Assembly: GCF_002902905.1 (NCBI RefSeq)
Contig: NZ_CP026124.1
Coordinates: 1,364,001 to 1,428,000 of the forward strand
From: Achromobacter sp. AONIH1
GTDB taxonomy: Bacteria; Pseudomonadota; Gammaproteobacteria; Burkholderiales; Burkholderiaceae_B
DNA: 64,000 nt
Direction of reading: 5' to 3'
Made by a program: the position numbers and the translations under genes. A model generated the notes under the pieces. It was not told the origin of the DNA. It did not search any database and saw only the letters and a list, made by a program, of their open reading frames with translations. Shown piece after piece: positions 31,162 to 40,976 of this stretch (its first letter is position 1; each line of letters begins with the position of its first letter).

Positions 31162-32604
31162 ATGCAAGAAGTGCAGAGCAGTGAGTTGAAGAGAGGGCTG
31201 AGCGCCCGGCACATCCGCTTCATCGCGCTGGGGTCGGCCATCGGCACCGGCCTGTTCTACGGCTCGGCCAAGGCCATCCAGGCCGCGGGCCCCTCGGTCC
31301 TGATCGCCTACCTGATCGCCGGCGCCGCCGTGTACATGGTGATGCGCGCGCTCGGGGAAATGGCGGTGCACAACCCGGTGGCCGGCTCCTTCGGCCAGTA
31401 CGCCAGCCAGTCTCTGGGACCGCTGGCCGGCTTCATCACCGGCTGGACCTACACTTTCGAGATGATCATCGTCTGCCTGGCCGACGTCACGGCGTTCGGG
31501 CTGTACATGGGATTCTGGTATCCGGACGTGCCGCAGTGGATCTGGGTGCTGGCCATCGTGCTGCTGATCGGCGGGCTCAACCTGTGCACCGTCAAGCTGT
31601 TCGGCGAACTGGAATTCTGGCTGTCGCTGCTGAAAGTGGCCGCCATCGTCGCCATGATCGCCGGCGGACTGGGCATCATGCTGTTCGGCATCGGCCTGAG
31701 CGCGGACGCGCCGGCCACCGGCGTGCACAATCTCTGGCAGAACGGCGGCTTCATGCCCAACGGCATCGGCGGCTTGATCGCATCGCTGGCGGTGGTGGTG
31801 TTCGCTTTTGGCGGCATCGAGATCATCGGCATCACGGCCGGCGAGGCCAAGGACCCGGGCCGCACCATCCCGCGCGCCATCAACGCTGTGCCCCTGCGCA
31901 TCCTGCTGTTCTACGTGCTGACGCTGTTCGTGCTGATGGCCATCTTCCCCTGGTCGCAGATCGGCAGCCAGGGCAGCCCCTTCGTGCAGATCTTCGACCA
32001 GCTGGGCATCCCGTCCGCCGCCACCATCCTGAACATCGTGGTGATATCGGCCGCCGTGTCGGCCATCAACAGCGACATCTTCGGCGCCGGACGCATGCTC
32101 TACGGCATGGCGCAGCAGGGCCAGGCGCCGCGCGGCTTCGCCGCCGTGTCGCGCCGTGGCGTGCCGTGGATGACGGTGGTGGTGATGTCGGCCGCGCTGC
32201 TGATCGGCGTGGTGCTGAACTATCTGATCCCGAAGGATGTGTTCCTGTTGATCGCTTCCATCGCCACCTTCGCCACGGTCTGGGTCTGGCTGATGATCCT
32301 GCTGTCGCAATTCAACATGCGCCGAAAGATGGACCCTAGGGAGGCCGCGCAGCTCAAGTTCCCGGTGCCGCTGTGGCCGGCCGGCCCGATCCTGGCGATC
32401 GCCTTCATGGTCTTCGTGATCCTGGTGCTGGGCTACTTCCCCAACACGCAGGCCGCGCTTATCGTGGGAGCCGTGTGGATCGCGCTGCTGTGCATCGCCT
32501 ATCGCCTGTGGGTGCTGCCGCAGCGCAAGGCGGCGCAGGCGCGCGTCCCGGAGCAGGGCGCGCCGCAAAACCCGTCTCGGCCGCTGACGCAGGGCTCGGA
32601 CTGA
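31162..32604 (+). CDS. hutT: Histidine permease HutT
   Basis: A 480-residue APC-family permease with about 12 helices. N-terminal [33 protein letters not shown] and [18 protein letters not shown] place it with the ProY/HutT histidine-proline permeases. Its place between hutH and hutI gives the substrate assignment. ATG 31162 follows GGAG by six bases; an in-frame ATG at 31150 is possible but lacks a site. It is closely related to the permease at 1894-3303 over the full length, so the two arose by duplication. It ends 29 bases before hutI. Confidence 0.9.
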   Translation: MQEVQSSELKRGLSARHIRFIALGSAIGTGLFYGSAKAIQAAGPSVLIAYLIAGAAVYMVMRALGEMAVHNPVAGSFGQYASQSLGPLAGFITGWTYTFEMIIVCLADVTAFGLYMGFWYPDVPQWIWVLAIVLLIGGLNLCTVKLFGELEFWLSLLKVAAIVAMIAGGLGIMLFGIGLSADAPATGVHNLWQNGGFMPNGIGGLIASLAVVVFAFGGIEIIGITAGEAKDPGRTIPRAINAVPLRILLFYVLTLFVLMAIFPWSQIGSQGSPFVQIFDQLGIPSAATILNIVVISAAVSAINSDIFGAGRMLYGMAQQGQAPRGFAAVSRRGVPWMTVVVMSAALLIGVVLNYLIPKDVFLLIASIATFATVWVWLMILLSQFNMRRKMDPREAAQLKFPVPLWPAGPILAIAFMVFVILVLGYFPNTQAALIVGAVWIALLCIAYRLWVLPQRKAAQARVPEQGAPQNPSRPLTQGSD

Positions 32605-32633
32605 AACAACGCAAGCAACAAGGAGAACCGGCA

Positions 32634-33860
32634 ATGAAACAGGTCTGGCGCAACTGCCATGCCGCCACGATGCAAGGCGGCGCGTACTCGATCATCGAGC
32701 GCGCGGCCATCGTCACCGAGGACGGGCGCATTGCCTGGATCGGCCCCGAGGCCGAGATGCCGCTGGATGGCTCGGCGGCCGTGCAGGACCTGGGCGGCGC
32801 CTGGGTCACGCCGGGCCTGGTCGATTGCCACACCCACCTGGTGTTCGGCGGCAACCGCAGCCTGGAGTTCGAGCAGCGCCTGCAGGGCGTGGACTATGCC
32901 GAGATCGCCGCGCGCGGCGGCGGCATCGCCAGCACGGTGCGCGCCACGCGCGCCGCCACCGAGGACGAGCTGTATCTGGATGCGAGCCGGCGCGCGCTGC
33001 ACCTGCTGCGCGACGGCGTGACCACGCTGGAGGTCAAGTCCGGCTACGGCCTGGACCTGCCCAACGAGCGCAAGATGCTGCGCGTGGCGCGCCGCCTGGG
33101 CCGCTCGCTGCCGCTGACGGTGCGCGCCACCTGCCTGGCGGCGCACGCGCTGCCGCCCGAGTTCACGGGCCGGCCGGACGACTACATCGACGAGGTCGCC
33201 CGCCGCATGCTGCCCGTGCTGGCGGCGGAAGGGTTGGTGGACGCCGTGGACGCCTTCTGTGAGCACCTGGCGTTCTCGCCGGCGCAGGTCGAGCGGGTGT
33301 TCCAGAGCGCGGCGCACCTGGGCCTGCCGGTCAAGCTGCATGCCGAGCAGCTGTCTTCACTGCACGGCGCCACGCTGGCGGCGCGCCACGGCGCGCTGTC
33401 GGCCGATCACCTTGAATACCTGACCGAGAGCGATGTGCTGGCCATGGCGCAGGCAGGCACCGTGGCGGTGCTGCTGCCGGGCGCGTTTTACGCGCTGCGC
33501 GAAACCCGGCTGCCGCCGGTGGATCTGCTGCGCCGCCACGGCGTGCCGATAGCCATTTCCACCGACCTCAATCCGGGTACCTCGCCGGCGCTGTCGCTGC
33601 GCCTGATGCTGAGCATGGCCTGCACGCTGTTCCGCCTGACGCCGGAGGAAGCGCTGGCCGGCGCCACCCTCCATGGGGCCCGCGCGCTGGGATTGGAGAC
33701 CACGCATGGCACGCTGGAAGCGGGCAAGGCGGCGGACTTCGTGGCCTGGAGCATCGATCATCCGTCGGAGCTGGCCTACTGGATTGGCGGCGAATTGCCC
33801 AGGCGCGTCGTCCGGCATGGGCAGCAGGTGTACGCGACGGCGCCGGACGCGGCGGCCTGA
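32634..33860 (+). CDS. hutI: Imidazolonepropionase
   Basis: A 408-residue metal-dependent amidohydrolase that opens the imidazolone ring to give formiminoglutamate. The metal-binding HxH is in [10 protein letters not shown] (H66, H68), with further ligands in KLHAEQLSS and the conserved aspartate in [17 protein letters not shown] precedes ATG 32634. It is the last hut gene here; neither hutG nor the hutF/hutG pair follows, so the final conversion of formiminoglutamate must be encoded elsewhere. It faces the chemoreceptor gene, 27 bases away, with a small GGCCGC/GCGGCC hairpin (33870-33888) between them. Confidence 0.96.
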   Translation: MKQVWRNCHAATMQGGAYSIIERAAIVTEDGRIAWIGPEAEMPLDGSAAVQDLGGAWVTPGLVDCHTHLVFGGNRSLEFEQRLQGVDYAEIAARGGGIASTVRATRAATEDELYLDASRRALHLLRDGVTTLEVKSGYGLDLPNERKMLRVARRLGRSLPLTVRATCLAAHALPPEFTGRPDDYIDEVARRMLPVLAAEGLVDAVDAFCEHLAFSPAQVERVFQSAAHLGLPVKLHAEQLSSLHGATLAARHGALSADHLEYLTESDVLAMAQAGTVAVLLPGAFYALRETRLPPVDLLRRHGVPIAISTDLNPGTSPALSLRLMLSMACTLFRLTPEEALAGATLHGARALGLETTHGTLEAGKAADFVAWSIDHPSELAYWIGGELPRRVVRHGQQVYATAPDAAA

Positions 33861-33887
33861 CAGCCGCCGGGCCGCGATGCATGCGGC

Positions 33888-35483
33888 CTACGCCGCCATC
33901 GCCAGCGCTGGCAGGCCCGCCTGGGACGGCAGGCGGAAGGCGCTGACCGCGCCCTGCAGCCGCTGCGCCTGCGTTTCCAGCGACGACGCGGCGGCGGCGG
34001 CCTCTTCGACGAGCGCGGCGTTCTGCTGGGTCACGTGATCCATCTGCGTGACCGCCGTGTTGACCTGGTCGATGCCCGTGACCTGTTCCTGCGAGGCGGC
34101 GGCGATATCGGCCACCAGCGAGGTCAGGTGTTCGATGGTCCGCACGATTTCCTCCATCGTGCGCCCGGCCGTCTCCACCTGGGTGGACCCCGCCTGCACC
34201 GTGGCGCCGGAGGTGTTGAGCAGCTGCTTGATTTCCTTGGCCGCCGTGGCGCTGCGCTGCGCCAGTGAGCGCACCTCGCCCGCCACCACCGCGAAGCCCT
34301 TGCCCTGTTCGCCGGCGCGGGCCGCTTCCACGGCCGCGTTCAGCGCCAGGATGTTGGTCTGGAACGCGATGCCGTCGATCACGCCGACGATGTCCTCGAT
34401 GCGGCTGGAGTCCTGGGCGATTTCGCGCATGGTGTTCACGGCATCGCGCACGGCCTGTCCGCCGCGTTGCGCCACTTCGGACGCGGTCGAGGCCATCTGG
34501 TTGGCCTGGCGCGCGTTCTCCGCGTTGCTGCTGACGGTGGAGAGCAGCTGCTCCATGCTGGCAGCGGTTTCCTCCAGCGAGGCGGCCTGCTGTTCGGTGC
34601 GGCTGGACAGGTCCTGGTTGCCCGCGGCGATTTCGCTGGATCCGGTATGGATTTCATGTACGCCCGCGCGCACCGCGTGCACGGTGCGGACCAGGCTGGC
34701 CTGCATGTCCTGCAGATAGGGGATCACCTGCCCCACGCAGTTGCGGCCGAAGGCCGCGATCGGCGCGGTCAGGTCGCCGGCGGCGATGCGCTGGAAATGG
34801 CCGCGCAAGTCGTCCAGCGGACGCTTGACGAAATGCACCACGTACAGGTCGCCCAGCACCAGCAGCAGCAGGCAGACGGCCAGCACCGCGCCCGTGCCGA
34901 TATAGGCGTGGCGGCGCTTGGCGGCGGCGTTCTCCCAGAGTTGGGTCTCGCGTTCCTTGGCGTAGGCCTCGTATTGCTCGATGCTCTTGCCGAAGGCGCG
35001 GCTGGCGCTCACGACCGGGCCGGCGCCATGGACGCGGGCGCGCGCCACATCGCCGGCTGTCAGCAGGTCGCGCTGGACCGCGATGCCCGCCACGGTCAGG
35101 GCCTCGAAGCCCGATTTCATGGGATCCAGGATGGCGGCCGGGGCATCGTTGCCGGCCAGTTCCAGGAATATGGCCTGCTGCTTGCGGGCTTCGGCCAGGG
35201 CGGCATCGATGCTGCGGCCTTCCTCGGCCGCCTGCGTGGCGTCGCCGGCGGCGGCATATTCCATCTGGCGCGACAGGCGCAGGCGCGCACGCATGATCTG
35301 GTCGTTGACGCGCGAAAGCGCCGAGACTTCGTGCAGCAGTTCGGTGCTGTCGGTCAGCGCATCCGCCGAGCCGCGCAAACCGTTGATGGTGATTGCCGAC
35401 ATGCCGGCAAGCAGGACGCTGATGGTGAGCAGGGTGCCCAGGATCATGCGGCGGATGGTGATGTCTTTCAGTAGCTGTTTCAT
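33888..35483 (-). CDS. Methyl-accepting chemotaxis protein
   Basis: A 531-residue chemoreceptor. Transmembrane helices are near residues 12-32 and 192-214, enclosing a periplasmic four-helix-bundle-type ligand domain of about 155 residues. A HAMP domain follows, and a long coiled-coil signalling domain with the hairpin-tip sequence [20 protein letters not shown] and adjoining [13 protein letters not shown]. There is no NWETF-like tail, so methylation enzymes would not dock at the C-terminus. It is convergent with hutI; taxis towards histidine or urocanate is possible from location but not shown. The region upstream (35484-35997) is AT-rich and leads into the pilus genes. Confidence 0.9.
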   Translation of the reverse strand: MKQLLKDITIRRMILGTLLTISVLLAGMSAITINGLRGSADALTDSTELLHEVSALSRVNDQIMRARLRLSRQMEYAAAGDATQAAEEGRSIDAALAEARKQQAIFLELAGNDAPAAILDPMKSGFEALTVAGIAVQRDLLTAGDVARARVHGAGPVVSASRAFGKSIEQYEAYAKERETQLWENAAAKRRHAYIGTGAVLAVCLLLLVLGDLYVVHFVKRPLDDLRGHFQRIAAGDLTAPIAAFGRNCVGQVIPYLQDMQASLVRTVHAVRAGVHEIHTGSSEIAAGNQDLSSRTEQQAASLEETAASMEQLLSTVSSNAENARQANQMASTASEVAQRGGQAVRDAVNTMREIAQDSSRIEDIVGVIDGIAFQTNILALNAAVEAARAGEQGKGFAVVAGEVRSLAQRSATAAKEIKQLLNTSGATVQAGSTQVETAGRTMEEIVRTIEHLTSLVADIAAASQEQVTGIDQVNTAVTQMDHVTQQNAALVEEAAAAASSLETQAQRLQGAVSAFRLPSQAGLPALAMAA

Positions 35484-35997
35484 GACGCGACGCTCTTGAG
35501 TGCTTAGGGGGTGCTACATCGGCAACAACGGCTTGGAGACAGGCGAATTTAGCTGGCGTTACAACATGACGAAATGTGCCAGCTGGGCATGGAACAAATC
35601 GACATTTCAAGCAATAGTGTTGCGTTTTTCATGTCAGGTGAGAATGTTTTCCTCACGGTCTGGTCTGGAGTGTCATAACTGCATGAAGCGTGGTGGGGTC
35701 ATTAATTTGACGCTGTCCTGCAGGTATTGGATTAAATATGTGGGGTTATATTTCTTCGAATATCAGCGATGTTCGTGATATTTCAATTGGCTTAAGACTA
35801 TTTTTAAAATAAAACTAAATTACTCGGGAGTAGTAAAAAGAAAAGTAAAATCCAGCACCGATGTTAAGAAAATAACTTGAATAAGCCAGCGGGGTATGGA
35901 AAATACGCTCGTGTTGCTCCAGATCTTGTATCTGATCTGATAAGACACACCCATGTTGGGGTAGGTTGAATCAGCAGTATTTTGTGGAGTGGCGCGC
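35484..35997. other. AT-rich intergenic region before pilus cluster A
   Basis: About 510 bases of strikingly AT-rich sequence in an otherwise GC-rich window. An open frame of 92 codons at 35500-35778 has no ribosome binding site or recognisable features and is not called. The last 130 bases resemble the region before cluster B: cttgaataa/cttgaagaa, GCCAG, ATGGAAAATA, and GGGTAGGTTGA-TCAGCAGTATTT just before the ribosome binding site, marking a conserved leader or promoter. No poly-C tract of the Bordetella fim type is present. Confidence 0.6.
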
Positions 35998-36498
35998 ATG
36001 GAACGCCTGATCTATCGCAAAACCGCATTTCTTTTATTCACTTCCCTGGCATCCGCATCGAGCCTGGCGGCGGGACAGAATTCCGCGAACTTCAACGTCA
36101 CCATCGTCATCCAGGCCAACTGCACCATCGCCGCCAATAACCTGACGTTCCCTCCCCAGGGAGTGCTGAGCTCGGCGGTGACGGCTACCTCGGCGTTAAC
36201 CGTCACGTGCACCAACACCACGCCATATTTCGTTGGTCTTAGCGCGGGCTCCGGCACGGGCAACACCGAGACCAACCGGCGCATGTTCGGGGCCGTGAAC
36301 ACCAGCGCTTTCGTCGCCTACCAGCTATACAAGAGCGACCAATCGGTGTGGGGGGATATCGCGTCGCCGAACACGCGCCAGGGCGGCACGGGCAATGGCG
36401 CCGCGCAGACGCTGACTGTCAACGGTACGGTGCCGGCCCAGGCCACGCCGGCGCCCGACACCTATAGCTCGACCGTCACCGCCACCGTCTATTTCTGA
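35998..36498 (+). CDS. Spore coat protein U domain pilin, cluster A
   Basis: A 166-residue secreted pilin of the spore coat U (SCPU) family used in Csu-like archaic chaperone-usher pili. A signal peptide (FLLFTSLASASSLAAG) precedes a mature start NSANFNVTIVIQANCTIAANN; the two cysteines (NCTI and VTCTNT) would form the family disulfide. It ends in the donor-strand style TYSSTVTATVYF. ATG 35998 has GGAG eight bases upstream and aligns with the copy B start; an in-frame GTG at 35989 overlaps that site and is not conserved. It is the first gene of the operon and probably forms the pilus rod. Its identity to copy B is visibly lower than that of the neighbouring assembly genes. Confidence 0.85.
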   Translation: MERLIYRKTAFLLFTSLASASSLAAGQNSANFNVTIVIQANCTIAANNLTFPPQGVLSSAVTATSALTVTCTNTTPYFVGLSAGSGTGNTETNRRMFGAVNTSAFVAYQLYKSDQSVWGDIASPNTRQGGTGNGAAQTLTVNGTVPAQATPAPDTYSSTVTATVYF

Positions 36499-36509
36499 GG
36501 AGCGTGGCC

Positions 36510-37220
36510 GTGTGTGCGCGCATATCCGCCATGCTGGTGGTTCTGCTTGGCTGGATTTGTCCGGCCGGCGCCGCGACGCTGCAGATTTCCCCGGTCATGG
36601 TCGAGATGGCGCCGCAGCAGGGCGCCAGCGGCATCATGCTGCGCAACCCGGACGCGATGCCGGTCTATGGTCAGGTGCGAGTCTATGCCTGGGAACAACG
36701 CGACGGCGACGATGTGCTATTGCCCACCGAGGAGATCCAGGTCAGCCCGCCCATCATCCAGGTACCGCCCGGCGGCGAACAGCTGGTGCGGCTGGTGCGC
36801 GCATCGCGGGAACCGGCGGCGATCGAGAAGAGCTACCGGCTGGTCATCGACGAGATTCCGGATCCGTCCACGCCGGCGGTCAATGGCGTGGTGCTGCGGC
36901 TGCGCTATTCGGTGCCGGTGTTCGTGGCCGGGGCCACGCCCGAGCCGCGTCCGGAACTGAGCTGGAAGGCGGCGCGCGAGGGCAAGGAATGGGTGCTGAG
37001 CCTGAGCAACACCGGCACCCGCTATGCGCAGGTGGCCAGCCTGCAGGTGTTGGACAGCGGCGGCAAGCCCGTGGCCGAGGTCGACGGGCTGTTGGGCTAT
37101 GCGCTGGCCCAGCGCCAGCGGCAGTGGCGCATCCCGGCGCGGTTGCAGGCCTCCGGGCCAGTACATATCAAGGCCTTGATCAATGGCGGCACGATCTCGG
37201 CTACTCCCAGGATGGACTGA
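36510..37220 (+). CDS. Periplasmic pilus chaperone, cluster A
   Basis: A 236-residue PapD-like chaperone of the archaic (CsuC) type. After a signal peptide ending in GAA comes TLQISPVMVEMAPQQGASGI, the first strand of the immunoglobulin fold, and later SPPIIQVPPGGEQLVRLVR and VFVAGATPEPRPEL. It would hold pilin subunits in the periplasm by donor-strand complementation and deliver them to the usher. The GTG at 36510 was chosen because it lies seven bases from GAGGAG and aligns with copy B; a GTG at 36504 is too close to that site. Eleven bases separate it from the pilin, and it overlaps the usher start. Confidence 0.85.
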   Translation: MCARISAMLVVLLGWICPAGAATLQISPVMVEMAPQQGASGIMLRNPDAMPVYGQVRVYAWEQRDGDDVLLPTEEIQVSPPIIQVPPGGEQLVRLVRASREPAAIEKSYRLVIDEIPDPSTPAVNGVVLRLRYSVPVFVAGATPEPRPELSWKAAREGKEWVLSLSNTGTRYAQVASLQVLDSGGKPVAEVDGLLGYALAQRQRQWRIPARLQASGPVHIKALINGGTISATPRMD

Positions 37221-39582
37221 CGGGCCGCGCGCCATCCGTGCCGGAGAATGGCGCGGCTGGGGCATCGCGCTGGCCTTGTCGTGCATGGCGGCGCAGGCGG
37301 CGGACGTGCCCGATCAGCTGGTGTCGTTCGGCGATATCGCCGAGCGCGACGTGTTCCTGGAAGTGAGCATCAACGGCGCCAATACCTCGCAACTGCTGCG
37401 GTTCCGCGATGCGCAGGGCCGCTTGTCGGCCAGCGCGGATGCGCTGCGCTCGGTCGGCATCGGCGTGCCGGGGCCGGACGGCGCGGCGGGCAGCCCGGAG
37501 CTGCGGCTGGACGCGATTCCTGGCCTGCGCTACAGCTACAACGCCGCGACGCAGTCGGTGAACCTGGTGGTGCCGGATGCGTTGCGCACGCCTTACGCGC
37601 TCGATATGCGTGGCGTGTCCCGGGCGCCGTCGGCCACCAGCGGACGCGGGCTGGTGCTGAACTACGACGCCTACGCGCAGACCAGCGGCCTGTCCCGGTT
37701 GTCGCTGTACACCGAACAGCGCTATTTCAGTCCGTCCGGCGTGTTCAGCAACACCGGCATCAGCTATCTTGGCGGGCGCGCCAATCTTGCCGATGGCACT
37801 GGGCGCTACATCCGCTACGACACGTACTGGACGCATTCCGACCAGGACACGATGCGCACGCTGCGGTTGGGCGACACGATCACGTCGTCGCTGGACTGGT
37901 CGCGCTCGATCCGCATCGCCGGCGTGCAGTGGGGTCGCAACTTCTCGCTGCGGCCGGACCTGGTGACTTTTCCGGTGGCGGCGATCAGCGCGTCCTCGGT
38001 GGTGCCGTCCTCAATCGCGCTGTACATCAACGGGGTGCAGCAATACTCCAGCAACGTGCCGGCCGGCCCCTTCGTGGTCAACCAGATCCCCGGCATCACC
38101 GGCGCGGGCCAGGCCACCATCGTCACGCGCGACGCGTTGGGGCGCAGCATCGCGACGACGGTGCCGTTGTACGTGGACACGCGCCTGCTGGCGCGGGGCC
38201 TGTCCAGCTATTCGGTGGAGGCGGGCTTCGTGCGGCGGCGGTTCAGCGTGCGTTCGTTCGACTACGACCACGCGCTGGCCGTCAGCGCATCGGGCCGCTA
38301 TGGCCTGGATGACGCGTTGACGCTGGAAGGGCATGCCGAGAGCGCGCCCGGCGTCTACAACCTGGGAGCGGGCGCGCTGGTCAGGCTGGGCGAGGCGGGC
38401 GTGGTCAGCGCTTCGCTGGCCGGCAGCGCGGGCCGTTACGCGGGCGGCCAGACCAGCCTGGGCTACCAGTACGTGCGGCCGGGGTTCAGCCTGGACATGC
38501 AGGCCACGCGCGCGTTGGGGGGGTATGGTGATCTCGGATCCCGCGAGCAGGCGCCCGTGGCGCGGCAGATCGACCGCGTCACCCTGTCGTTTCCCGTCGC
38601 CCAGTCGCAGAGCGCGGCCTTGAGCTATATCGGCTATCGCCAGCCGGCCGCGCTGGCCGCCAGACTGGGCTCGGCGACTTATACCGTCAACCTGCACAGC
38701 CGCGCGGTCATGAGCTTGAGTGCATTTCACGACTTCAATCAGTCCGGCTCGAATGGCATGTACGTGAGCCTGACGCTGATGCTGGGCGAGCGCACGCAGG
38801 CCTTCGCGTCGGTCAGCCGCCAGCAGCGCCAGGACAGCTACAGCGTGGGCGCGCAGCGTTCGGTGGACTATGAAGGCGGCGCGGGCTGGTCGGTGCAGCG
38901 CGGACGCAGCGGCGGGCAGGCCTACACGCAGGGCCAGGCGCAGTACCTGGGCCGCTACGGCCAGCTGACCGGTCTGGCGCAGGACCTGGGCGGACGCACG
39001 CAGGCGGCGGTCCAGGCCTCGGGAGCGCTGGTGCTGATGGACGGCGTGGTCACGCCCTCGCGCCGGATCAACGACAGCTTCGCGCTGGTGTCGACGGGCG
39101 CGCCGGACGTGGACGTGCTGCACGAGAACCGCAAGCTGGGCAAGACCGACAGCTCGGGCCACCTGCTGGTGCCGGACCTGGTTCCCTATCAGGCCAATCG
39201 CCTGTCGATCGACGCGGAGAACCTGCCGGTGGACACGCGGCTGGAATCGACCAAGGCGGTGGTGGTGCCGCAGTCGCGCTCGGGCGTGGTGGCGAACTTC
39301 CAGCTGGAGCGCTATGTGGCGGCCACGGTGATCCTGAAGACGCCGGACGGCCAGTTCCTGCCGCCTGGGGCCGGGGTGCTGCATGCCGAGAGCGGCAAGC
39401 GCGGGGTGGTGGGCTATGACGGCATGACCTTCGTCGAGGACCTGCAGGCGCTGAATCACCTGACGGTGCAGGGCAAGGGCGTGTCCTGCCGCGCGCAATT
39501 CGAATATGGCGCCGAGTCCGGCCGGCAATTGCCCACGCTGGGCCCGTTCGTCTGCCAGCCTTTGGAGGAGCACAAGCAATGA
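37183..39582 (+). CDS. Outer-membrane usher, cluster A
   Basis: A 799-residue usher, the outer-membrane pore through which pilin is assembled, of the archaic CsuD/FimD-like family. The N-terminal domain (QLVSFGDIAERDVFLEVSIN) receives chaperone-subunit complexes; a beta barrel with plug region follows (GRYIRYDTYWTHSDQDTMRT, then INGVQQYSSNVPAGPF), and C-terminal domains end near GKGVSCRAQF. The only ATG before the signal sequence is at 37183, overlapping the chaperone gene by 38 bases. Its last four bases overlap the tip gene. Two blocks are nearly identical to copy B, while the block around 38480-38810 differs, a mosaic pattern. Confidence 0.85.
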   Translation: MAARSRLLPGWTDGPRAIRAGEWRGWGIALALSCMAAQAADVPDQLVSFGDIAERDVFLEVSINGANTSQLLRFRDAQGRLSASADALRSVGIGVPGPDGAAGSPELRLDAIPGLRYSYNAATQSVNLVVPDALRTPYALDMRGVSRAPSATSGRGLVLNYDAYAQTSGLSRLSLYTEQRYFSPSGVFSNTGISYLGGRANLADGTGRYIRYDTYWTHSDQDTMRTLRLGDTITSSLDWSRSIRIAGVQWGRNFSLRPDLVTFPVAAISASSVVPSSIALYINGVQQYSSNVPAGPFVVNQIPGITGAGQATIVTRDALGRSIATTVPLYVDTRLLARGLSSYSVEAGFVRRRFSVRSFDYDHALAVSASGRYGLDDALTLEGHAESAPGVYNLGAGALVRLGEAGVVSASLAGSAGRYAGGQTSLGYQYVRPGFSLDMQATRALGGYGDLGSREQAPVARQIDRVTLSFPVAQSQSAALSYIGYRQPAALAARLGSATYTVNLHSRAVMSLSAFHDFNQSGSNGMYVSLTLMLGERTQAFASVSRQQRQDSYSVGAQRSVDYEGGAGWSVQRGRSGGQAYTQGQAQYLGRYGQLTGLAQDLGGRTQAAVQASGALVLMDGVVTPSRRINDSFALVSTGAPDVDVLHENRKLGKTDSSGHLLVPDLVPYQANRLSIDAENLPVDTRLESTKAVVVPQSRSGVVANFQLERYVAATVILKTPDGQFLPPGAGVLHAESGKRGVVGYDGMTFVEDLQALNHLTVQGKGVSCRAQFEYGAESGRQLPTLGPFVCQPLEEHKQ

Positions 39583-40553
39583 GACGAGCCATCCTGTTGG
39601 TCGCCATCGTGTTTGCCTGGGCCTGGGCGGGCGCGGCGCAGGCCCAATCGAACTGCAATTTGTCGGGCAGTTCGACCACCATTGACTTCGGCGCCGTCAA
39701 TCCCTTGCTTCCCGGGGATACGCTCAACAGCGGGGGGCTGATCAAGGTGAACTGCCTTTTCTTATTTCTGGGAACCCGCGTGTGCATCAGCCTGGGAACG
39801 GGCAACACCAGTCCGTCGATCGCGGCGCGCGCGATGGGCAACGGTTCCTATCGCATGAATTACAACCTGTATACGGATCCGGGCTATTCCAGTGTCTGGG
39901 GCGCCGCGACGACCTCGCCGCCTACATCCCAGGTGCTCACTGACGTTATCGATGCATCCCTGTCGGTGCCCATTTACGCAAAGTTGCCAGGAGGACAGAC
40001 TTCGGTGTCGACCGTGGGCAATGCCGATACGCAATACCAGGAGATTTACTCCGGCGCGAGCGTCCACGTGGAGGTGCAGACGGCCTTGTTTTTTCCTGAT
40101 TCGGTCAATTGTCCGCTGTCCTCTCCGACCTGGGTCATGACTATGCCGCTGACGGTCAAGGCGCTGGTGCAGAAGAACTGCACCATTTCCGCCACCAATC
40201 TGGTGTTTCCGGCCCAGGGGGTGTTGACGGTCCCGGTGCCGGGTAGCAGCCAGATCAGCGTGCAGTGCACCAACAACAACGCGTATTCGCTGGCGCTCAA
40301 TGGCGGGACGGTGGGCGGCAACGTGCTGGCGCGCAAAATGAAGCACTCGACCGCCGCCGACACGGTCAGCTACCAGCTGTACCAGGGGTCGAACTACGCC
40401 ATCGTCTGGGGCGATGCGAGCGGCGGCTCGCCCAAGACCGGTCTGGGGTCGGGCACGGTGCAGAACCATACGGTATATGGCCGGGTGCCGGCGCAGACCA
40501 CGCCCAGGCCGGGCAGCTATAGCGATACCGTCACGGCCACCATCACATTCTGA
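39579..40553 (+). CDS. Two-domain spore coat U tip subunit, cluster A
   Basis: A 324-residue secreted protein resembling CsuE-type tip adhesins. A signal peptide (IFAWAWAGAAQAQ-like, starting MRRAILLVAIV) precedes an N-terminal SCPU-like domain, then a second SCPU domain from about residue 190 (VKALVQKNCTISATNLVFPA). The tip domain has its own cysteines (NCNLSG, VNCLFL, CISLG). The ATG overlaps the usher stop (ATGA), with GGAGGAG upstream. The C-terminal domain is almost identical to copy B, while the N-terminal domain differs, notably near residues 165-185. It likely caps the pilus and contacts surfaces. Confidence 0.8.
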   Translation: MRRAILLVAIVFAWAWAGAAQAQSNCNLSGSSTTIDFGAVNPLLPGDTLNSGGLIKVNCLFLFLGTRVCISLGTGNTSPSIAARAMGNGSYRMNYNLYTDPGYSSVWGAATTSPPTSQVLTDVIDASLSVPIYAKLPGGQTSVSTVGNADTQYQEIYSGASVHVEVQTALFFPDSVNCPLSSPTWVMTMPLTVKALVQKNCTISATNLVFPAQGVLTVPVPGSSQISVQCTNNNAYSLALNGGTVGGNVLARKMKHSTAADTVSYQLYQGSNYAIVWGDASGGSPKTGLGSGTVQNHTVYGRVPAQTTPRPGSYSDTVTATITF

Positions 40554-40976
40554 ACCCGCACACGGCGGGGGCGACAGCGGTCGCACACCGGCTAGCCGCG
40601 CAATGCGGCGAGTGAGAGGATTTTTGAGACCCTTCGGTCACGTTCGGTCCTCGCCCTAATTAATGCTGCCAATAATCGAAAAAATTCGTACATAAAGTCG
40701 CTGAAAAATGCCGAATCAAGGCGGCATTTTGTGTATGAATTTTGTCCCCTTTTTCGAAAAGGCAGCCAATTCCCTGAATTACAACAAGTTTTATTGCCGA
40801 ACATTGGTGCTACTTCGAAGGGGAAGACAGAAAAATAGCGGGAAAATATCGAAAATGTCTTGAAGAAAGCCAGAGAGAATGGAAAATAGCTGTATGTTTC
40901 GTCAAATTTCAAAATTGACATGACATGCATCAATTGCGGGTAGGTTGATTCAGCAGTATTTCGTGGAGTAGCGCTC
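40554..40976. other. AT-rich spacer and leader between the two pilus clusters
   Basis: A 423-base gap without a supported gene. It begins with a weak CCCGC/GCGGG hairpin (40555-40569) just after the tip stop, then becomes AT-rich. The final 120 bases repeat the leader of cluster A, ending with GGGTAGGTTGATTCAGCAG before the pilin. TTGACA at 40916-40921 could be a -35. A 128-codon frame on the minus strand is rejected because it runs through the conserved leader. Confidence 0.6.

Larger units (their letters stand above)
35867..40553 (+). repeat. Tandem duplication, copy A of the pilus operon
   Basis: About 4.7 kb comprising leader, pilin, chaperone, usher and tip genes, matched in order and orientation by copy B at 40850-45578. 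The offset is 4979 at the pilin start and 5025 at the tip end. Identity varies sharply: 38047-38273 is identical by eye to 43072-43298, and 38818-39470 has about four differences, while 38480-38810 and the pilin are clearly diverged. Confidence 0.85.

Noticed and set aside
35500..35778. 92-codon frame in the AT-rich leader
   Set aside because: No ribosome binding site, no recognisable sequence features, and no counterpart in the leader of pilus cluster B.
35484..36000. Bordetella fim-type poly-C phase-variation promoter
   Set aside because: No C or G run longer than five was found in either pilus leader.
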